The notes under the pieces were generated by a model. The model saw nothing but the letters and a program-made list of their open reading frames with translations. It did no database searches and was not told where the DNA came from. Made by a program: the position numbers and the translations under genes. Below, piece after piece: positions 57,501 through 64,000 of a stretch of DNA of 64,000 bases. Position 1 is the stretch's first letter; each line of letters starts with the position of its first letter. Source of the stretch: Bicyclus anynana (lineage: Eukaryota; Arthropoda; Insecta; Lepidoptera; Nymphalidae); NCBI RefSeq assembly GCF_947172395.1, contig NC_069084.1, positions 19,035,418-19,099,417 of the forward strand, written 5' to 3'.

Positions 57501-60500
57501 TTTATGCTTATTTAACAAATATTGGTAGCGTGAGGAGGTATGGACACGGAGTACGTGATGAGTGTTGCGACACTACATCCAGTTTAATGCGAATTTCTAA
57601 CGAATTCCTACTCATTAACATATTTACATAAATTATCGGAGAGGAAGCTGCATCGGCTTCAATGACTTCGCAGTATATCAGTGTAGTTGCAGTCATTACA
57701 GTAGCACCATAAAGTGACTGTAATGTTGCGCTAAGTTGCGTTAGTTTACTCAAGACCTATATGCACGTTTCAACGTTTTTTAGTGAAAACTACCATTTTA
57801 GAACCATAGAGTTAGGATATATTATACGTATATACCAAGCGTCGAAAATATTTGTATTAAATTCGCTTAAATCGTAACTTACAGCTTAACTAGTTACAGC
57901 AAATCCAAGACCAGATTTGATCCAATTAAGAAAACTGTAAACATTTGCTATAAAAACCACAGCATTACTGCATTACAAACTGCGCCAGAGAGGTCGTCAA
58001 AATGTTGACTATCGCAAATAATCGAATCTCTAATAACATTGACATAAAAAATGTAATCAGTTACAGATTTAAACAAAAACCCGCCCGAAGAGTGCAAGCA
58101 GGTAGAATCCAGTTACAGTATTGGATGTCCTCCAGGTATTTATCATTCATTTTATTTTCGTATTTATTATCAAACCGTCGGGCATGGTGGCCCCCTACGG
58201 CTTTCAGATTTCGAAGAATTACTAACTTAATCCTTTCTAACGTTCTAATTATACCTGCCCACCTGTCAAGTATCAGCAGAGTCTTGGTTGAATGAAAGAC
58301 TCGTAATGAAAGAGTTACTATTTTCAGATGATTGGTGCGTAGGCTGTACCGTTTGTGACTGCGACGCAAATGGAAGATGGAAATGTCACAACTTGAGTTT
58401 TTGTGATGGTAAGTTAACCATCACGTCGTTTGATAAATTTTACAGTTTGTGTGTATATCACAAGAACGGCCGAGTCATACATATAGAAAACTTTGGGCAT
58501 TGCCTTCTGTAATGCCTGATAGCTTATTCACAAGTTTTGTAATGGTCAAAAAATAGTCCAAAAGAATATTTCAGTAATAAAATGAACAGTGTTTCTTGTT
58601 TTTAGATAAGGGAAGAAACAAAAAGAAGACAGATAAAATACCGCAACGAACAACAAAGAAAGCAAATGCTAGGACAACAAAAAATCCAATAATTACTACA
58701 TCGAAAAAAATTAACAAAGACAAAAATAACCCAAAAACTACTCCTAACAAACAATCAGCTAAAAGGAAGCAACGTGAAATGGGTAAGACGCAACGTAAAC
58801 CGATTAAAGAACTAAATAAAGCGAATGTGATATCAGTAAAAAAAGCGAAATCTCCAGTATATAAGAAAAAACCAATATCAAAGAGTAAAGGAAGACTTAA
58901 TAACAAAAAAATGAATACATCTGCAAAATCATCATCTAACAAATTTTTAAAAGGAAAAACTAAAACTTTGAATGAAACTGAGCAGATCATTCGAGATATG
59001 GCTCATACTATTTTTAAAAAAGTAATGGCTTCTGTGGAAAAAATTGTAATGGATAGTCAAAAAGTGATAACTGGAAAAATTTCAAAAAAAGGATCTACAT
59101 TGAAGCAGTATAAAAATGAAATTAACAAGAAAATGAATACAACCAAGTCGACGAAAATTAATAACAGTATACCAAAAAACATTAAGAATAGCCAAATGCC
59201 TTATACAAAAAAGAATAAAAGAGATAAAAGGGAGCTAACAGCTGTGATTCCCAGTACATATTATTCAAACGAAGGTAATATTTGTTAGATTTAAATTTTG
59301 TTTAATTAAAAACATTAAAAAAGTATTTAATATTTAGTATTTTTTTTTATTTATAGCAAATAAAACGACTGCGCTTAATATAACTACAACTGAAGAATCT
59401 TTTGGTTACCAAACTTTGGATAATGAATTCATTATATCCACTCCAACACTAACAGGTTTAAATAAACCATTCTTTTTTGAATATACGGTGGATAAAGAAA
59501 ATAACACTAATAATTTTTCTACAATCCAAGAAGAACAATTTTTAATTTCACGAGCAGCAGCTAATAAATCCAATGAAATAGAAATTTTATCCTATAATCT
59601 TAATAATGATAATCGAAGGTATGTTGGAAAACCATTACAATCAATCCCCTATGATGATGCAAATATTAATTTTACAATAGAACTCTTGAATAAAACCAAC
59701 TCACAAAACATCATAAGTAATGGAAGTACTGATCATAGTAAAAATCGTAATGATAGTAATACTGATTTTAAAACTGAACGTGGAAAATTTACTAACACAT
59801 TTAAGAAGTTATTTTCATTTGATAATATGAGTTCCACAATGAAGAAAGTTAACAAAATAAAAAAAAATAATATACTGAAATATTTAAAAAAAGTTTTCAA
59901 AAAAATATTTTACAAAAGAAAAGTAAAAGATGTAAATTTAAAAAAGAATATTATACAACCAGTTAAAAAATGCAATTTAACCACGACTGTTTGTAATAAC
60001 TTTGGTTTTTGTAAAGCAGACGTAGTCAATGAACAAATATCCTCGAAAATTTATAAATTAAGAACAGAAAGTAAAAAAAATATGAAATCACTTGAAATTA
60101 TCAAAGGCCTTTTAAAACTTCTTGATATAAATACAAAAAAATATAAAGATAACTCAACATATACGAGTAAAACCAAAGAGATTTTAAACAATGACATCGA
60201 AAAGTTGAATTCCATAATTCAAGAAAAATATGAAAATTATACGTTGACTACAACTCAAAGTACTCAAGTAGCTTATATCAAGAAAAATATTAAAATATTT
60301 ATGCAATCGATGGAAAATTTTGCCCAAATTCTTAATGATATCGTTAAAATACTGCCATTTCGTAAATCTTATTCTCCGAAATTATTAAACAAATATTTTA
60401 AAAATAATATGACTCAATCACCAACTCAAGTAAAAAAGGTAATAAATAGTAATTATAAAATTAATGAAAACTTAAATAAAATGAAGAAACTACTAATGAA

Positions 60501-62211
60501 CTACAGTATAGTTCAAAATAATTTTATTAAAAGAATGTTCAATGTTCTTATGTCATTAAAGCCTAAGAGAAATGAGACAACCATTGCCAAAAAGAGTTTA
60601 ATAGTGGGCAATAAAAAAGAGAACAGTTCAGATGCAATAGAGATTTATTCGAAAAATATAATTGAAAATCTCAAGAAATTGAAGAATCTCGCACATAAAT
60701 TGAATTCACAAAAACGAACAAAAAGAGAAGCAATGGAAGACTCTGATGTTGTGGAATATCTTTTAATACTAATGGAATATTTGATGAAACTAAAAAAATA
60801 TTTAAATAAATCGCCAGGTATTTATCTTCCAATACATATGATAATATAATTTGACCAATATTTTCAGGTAAATTGTATAACCGATTAAAATTAACACATA
60901 CTATTAAATAACTGCTTCGTTGCTACAGTGTTTATGTGGTTTATATACGTGGCTTCGGACCACAGGGTCCGAAATGTTGTGCTTTTCCCTTTTTATCAAA
61001 ATTCTTAGTAGTAACCTAGAGTTAAAAAGTTGGTGGTTAATGCCGGATTTATATTTGTCTGGCGTGTCGTGTCGTGACGTATCAGTACAGAATCTGTATC
61101 ATACATTTTATTTTTGACTAAATTACAATGACTAGGACTGTTTATCGCTGTTACAAAGATAAACATTATTGCCATGAGAGGGAGGTCCTGTATTGGATCT
61201 CTCAAATAGTCTGACAATGATATAGTTTTTTTTTCAGAAAACGATGGTGTGGATTTATTGATTGAAGCAATCAGAAGCGTGCCAGATATAAAGGCTACGA
61301 AGAAAAAAGTACTTGATTCAATTCCAGTGCAAATAGAAGAAGAAACTACTCAATCTATTTTAATATTGCAAAGAACTAATATAATTGCAGATGAAGCTAA
61401 TGACACATTAAAATCTGTAGTTGCTCAATTAAAAACCTTTGACACAATAGACGAAGAAGAAGAAGAAAGTGAATATTACCAGTACAATAAAAATGTTCAT
61501 AAAAGTAATAACATTAAACTAAAAGAAACGCTTGAATCAGAAGATATAATATATGCAACTACTACACCATTTTCAAATATTCGTGTAGCAAAAGGTGAAA
61601 ATAATAAAGAATTTTCAAAAAAGTTGTACTCAAAAAAGGGGGACAATGATAAGGGGTTTAAATTATTTATTGAAGACTCAGATGACGACGATGAAGTAAC
61701 TTTAACCACAATAAACCCTCCCGATTCAATTAAAGAATTAGTTACATCCCAGAAACCAATAAAAACAACGACTAACTTGAAAGACGAACAAATAACGTTA
61801 CACGATGCTAATGATTCATATCGACATCAAAATATGATTAAATTAGATTGGATAGAAGAAAGTTATAATCACGAGGATGAACGTAAAGAAGTATCTAGAT
61901 TTATAGAAACTACCACACAAAAATTAGCACCAACTCATACAAGTTCAGAAATTGTATCACGAACTACTAAGAAGAAAAGAGCAAAGTTAAATAAATATGA
62001 CGATCCTACAAGTAGCATATCTAAGGAAAGGATAGAAGAGGATATACAAATAACTAAACATTTAAATTCGGAGTATGTAATGTACAAAAAGCAAATGGAT
62101 TTGCTGAATTCGCTAGACTACGGAACAGATAACATTGAAATGGAGGCTGAGAGTTTAGACTTTAAAGAAGACAAATCTAACTCGGAACAGTTTCCTTCGT
62201 ATCTTGTTTAA
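54585..62211 (+). CDS. Gene B: paralogue-like neighbour of gene A, Cys modules plus Lys/Asn-rich region
   Basis: Exons 54585-54627, 56230-56428, 56997-57061, 58067-58135, 58328-58408, 58606-59274, 59357-60817 and 61238-62211 join to 1186 residues; introns are phase 1 except the second (phase 2). A short signal peptide (MLAFMLLLHHAAARG) is followed by a Cys module (SCPDVGYYF, CLLCFC, CWRRQLSRC), a basic stretch (RVHRVRRSPG), and the two-exon module CKQVESSYSIGC with WCVGCTVCDCDANGRWKC, whose first exon is 69 nt as in gene A. Then come a Lys/Thr/Asn-rich exon, a 487-codon Lys/Asn-rich exon and a more acidic last exon with an EEEEES stretch. Furin-type sites: RDKR|E at 358-361 and RTKR|E at 829-832. 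AATAAA at 62337. The small ATG exon is the weakest part: the ATG at 54545 is out of frame. Function unknown. Confidence 0.72.
54628..56229. other. First intron of gene B
   Basis: It holds a SINE (54655-54965), a 'ctactggaccgaattgaaaa' repeat (about 54990-55070) and a (gtat)n run (55573-55590). The rest is AT-rich with no coding signal. Confidence 0.5.
54655..54965 (+). mobile_element. tRNA-derived SINE, near full length
   Basis: The order is: (atc)n lead-in, 'tgagccgtgatatcccagtg', 'ccttcg'-like and 'ttcggaggtt' head, 'aacttttcagttatgtgcag', 'gtgaggaaacctgcatacct', 'gcgtggtggactatcggcct', 'ctctcattctgaaataagac' and 'cagtgagtcgtgggtttt'. It is one of the most complete copies in the window. 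Confidence 0.88.
57062..58066. other. Third intron of gene B
   Basis: It contains the dispersed repeat at 57238-57430 ('ctagctgacgccacgcggtt' to 'ttataatattagtatagatt') and a reverse SINE head at about 57905-57995. I looked for a counterpart of gene A's alternative last exon and saw none. Confidence 0.5.
57238..57430 (+). repeat. Dispersed lepidopteran repeat ('gacgccacgcggtttgaccc')
   Basis: It runs through 'gttcccgttcccgtagaaat', 'aatatatagcctatagcctt' and 'ggaccagtagttcccgagat'. Related pieces are at 24700, 37520, 53150 and 63690. Origin uncertain (LINE- or Helitron-derived). Confidence 0.7.
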
Positions 62212-62342
62212 AATATTTATATTTTTAATTATTATTGATAGAAATAATAAGTGATAAGTAGGTTATGTTTTAAAATGATTGCAATTAGGTTTAAAATATT
62301 TGTACATATATTTTGTTTATTTGTGTTTATATAGTTAATAAA

Positions 62343-64000
62343 GTTTGTTGCATCAGATTAATTTTAATTTTTTTTATCTTGTTTTATTAGTTAACTAAAG
62401 TTTTCGTCTGGCTCCAGGTCTCAGACTGGGAACAACATTGCGCTTAGAGCACACCAAACACGTAAGTAAAGGGGAATTGCCATCCTCGGCCCAGACCTAC
62501 CCTAACCACCCGGCAGTTTACTTATATCTAAAAAAGTCTTTAAAAATGAAATCAATTTTTTCAAAAAAATTTGCTGCAACAACGTTTTACGACATTCTTA
62601 ATTCATCTTTAATTTGTCCACAACGGGGACAAGCATCTTTGACCATACAGCCTGATTTTTATTTTTTGAAGACTTATGATTGATTTTTATGTTCGTTTTC
62701 TTAATTGGTAACAGAAAATATAATACAAAAAAAATACAGCTTCAATTAATGTTACTTCGGCGGCGGCGAACAATTTGCCCTAGAAGAGTGATAAAAAAAT
62801 GTATTTTTCTTTAAGAAACATACTTTTACTAAGCCAATTATTTATACATCATAAATACTTTAGTCGGGCCACGCTCATTGTATCCAACAATACTTTACAC
62901 TAAGAGACAAACGAGTAAAAAGATATCATCCCTTCCTCTCACGTAGGGGAGGAACCTAAAAGCATTTTCAAGATTTTATTTGTTCGAATTTGTCGACAAT
63001 TGTACTGTAAATACACATACTTTATTCAGCTTTCTACTATATTATATCAGCTTTCTAGTAATAATAGTGTCTGAGTAAAATCGCGGACATACAGAAAGAC
63101 AGACGGCAATTACGAAACTATAAAGGAATCCTGCTATTTGTGCGCTAAGAAGCCGTCAAGAATGAGACAGAATGATGAAACGAGCTATGATGGAAATTGC
63201 CATCTAACATTTACAGGCGTTTTATCGTTAGTGGTCATTCGTTCAAGTACATTGTACAAGTCGCTTTAATAAATCTTCGTACAAGCACTAATTATTCTAA
63301 TATAAGCAGGTTAATATATATGGTAAGACTTTAATTTGACTTCACTTTTATTTATACCATTGCTTGCTTATCTAAAGACATCCAACGACATATTACCGAC
63401 TTATCTCAATGGGTTGCCAAGCTGAAGTCCGAGCGGCGAGCACATGGTTTGACCGGCCTTTGGGGTCCCAAGATTTGACCCGTGGCTGTACCGGAAACAG
63501 CAGTGTTGGTTCGCCCTACCATGTCTCATTAGACATGATGGGCGAATAAGGCTCAAGACCTGGCTTATGGAAGTCTTTACATCTGACGTGAAAGTTCTTA
63601 TAGGAGTATGTTTAACTGTACACACAACTACTGTAACATAAACTATGCGCCCTCCATCTATACTAATATTGAGAGGATTGAAAGGAAAAATTTGATAGGC
63701 TCCGAACCGATTTGAAAAATTATTTATCTTTTGGGAAGCTAAACGATATCAGGTGCTATATTTTATCCCCGAATTCCTACGGGAACGGGAACTACGTGGA
63801 TGCATTTAAAATAAAATATAAAATCGCAGAGCAGTAATAGTTCAGAGACCCCTTACGAAATGTTCCGCGCGAGCAGGCGCGCGCTGTCGGCTGCTGTACA
63901 ATTAACACGTACACCTACGAATTAGCAGCTACCACAGCATTCGCAGATCCTTCCTACATTGTGAAACTTGCCGGCATAATTCGACAAGCGCGCAACATCG
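62343..64000. other. Right end of the window
   Basis: No gene model is supported. 'gctccag' followed by an open stretch and 'cacgtaagta' (62412-62465) looks like a possible internal exon but has no partner. A repeat piece ('gaaccgatttgaaaaattat', 'gggaacgggaactacgtgga') lies at 63700-63800. The last 150 bases are GC-richer and may be the start of another gene. Confidence 0.4.

Noticed and set aside
58571..58990. Phe/Leu-rich minus-strand frame that looks like a membrane protein
   Set aside because: Antisense of the Lys-rich exon of gene B; Lys codons read as Phe/Leu on the other strand. The same applies to 50253-50645, 51177-51572 and 51864-52190.
62438..62683. 81-residue frame after gene B, with a splice-like start and GTAAGT
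   Set aside because: No partner exon, no known motif and AT-rich run-on; kept only as a remark.
63401..63625. 74-residue minus-strand frame near the right end
   Set aside because: No motif, no splice context, and it lies in repeat-like sequence.

Overview
This window is eukaryotic nuclear DNA and almost certainly lepidopteran (moth or butterfly). It is AT-rich, and its genes are split by introns with GT-AG borders. It carries the dispersed repeats typical of Lepidoptera: tRNA-derived SINEs with remnants of the A and B boxes, an RTE-type LINE, the 'ctagcggacgcccgcgac' element with a CCCTAC-rich tail, and many copies of the 'aaccgacttcaaaa' foldback family. I see no bacterial or viral genes. 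All gene models were built by hand from reading frames, splice consensus and family knowledge, without transcript data.

Layout, left to right. 210-355 is the last exon of an unidentified gene. 2408-5669 (+) is an XK-related membrane protein in five exons. 6440-7062 is a 32-bp minisatellite. 8670-10364 (-) is intronless Arp8, an INO80 subunit. 11414-21375 (+) is syntaxin-16 in four exons; its 7.6-kb third intron is a transposon nest holding foldback elements and a dead RTE LINE that is itself invaded by a MITE carrying a CCCTAC array. 25806-26405 (-) is a UBE2C/vihar-type E2 enzyme. 31309-32034 (+) is SDE2, intronless, with its ubiquitin-like processing site. 33346-34248 (+) is a small two-exon secreted peptide. 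37829-43915 (+) is a GT31 beta-1,3-galactosyltransferase in which part of one exon plus its splice donor is repeated six times as a 172-bp tandem array.

The right third (45087-62211) holds the least familiar material: two adjacent, same-strand genes with the same architecture. Each begins with a signal peptide, followed by small Cys modules with a C-x2-C-x-C core (pacifastin/VWC-like), a matching two-exon Cys module (first exon 69 nt in both genes), and then 700-900 residues of Lys/Asn-rich sequence. Each contains furin-type sites that read KR followed by Glu. I calculate 1252 and 1186 residues. The first gene also appears to have an alternative last exon giving a 309-residue short form. I do not recognise the family and call it a candidate undescribed secreted proprotein pair.

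The housekeeping genes (Arp8, syntaxin-16, UBE2C, SDE2, galactosyltransferase, XKR) show no functional clustering; they are simply neighbours. The only sign of a locus-level relationship is the tandem pair at the right.
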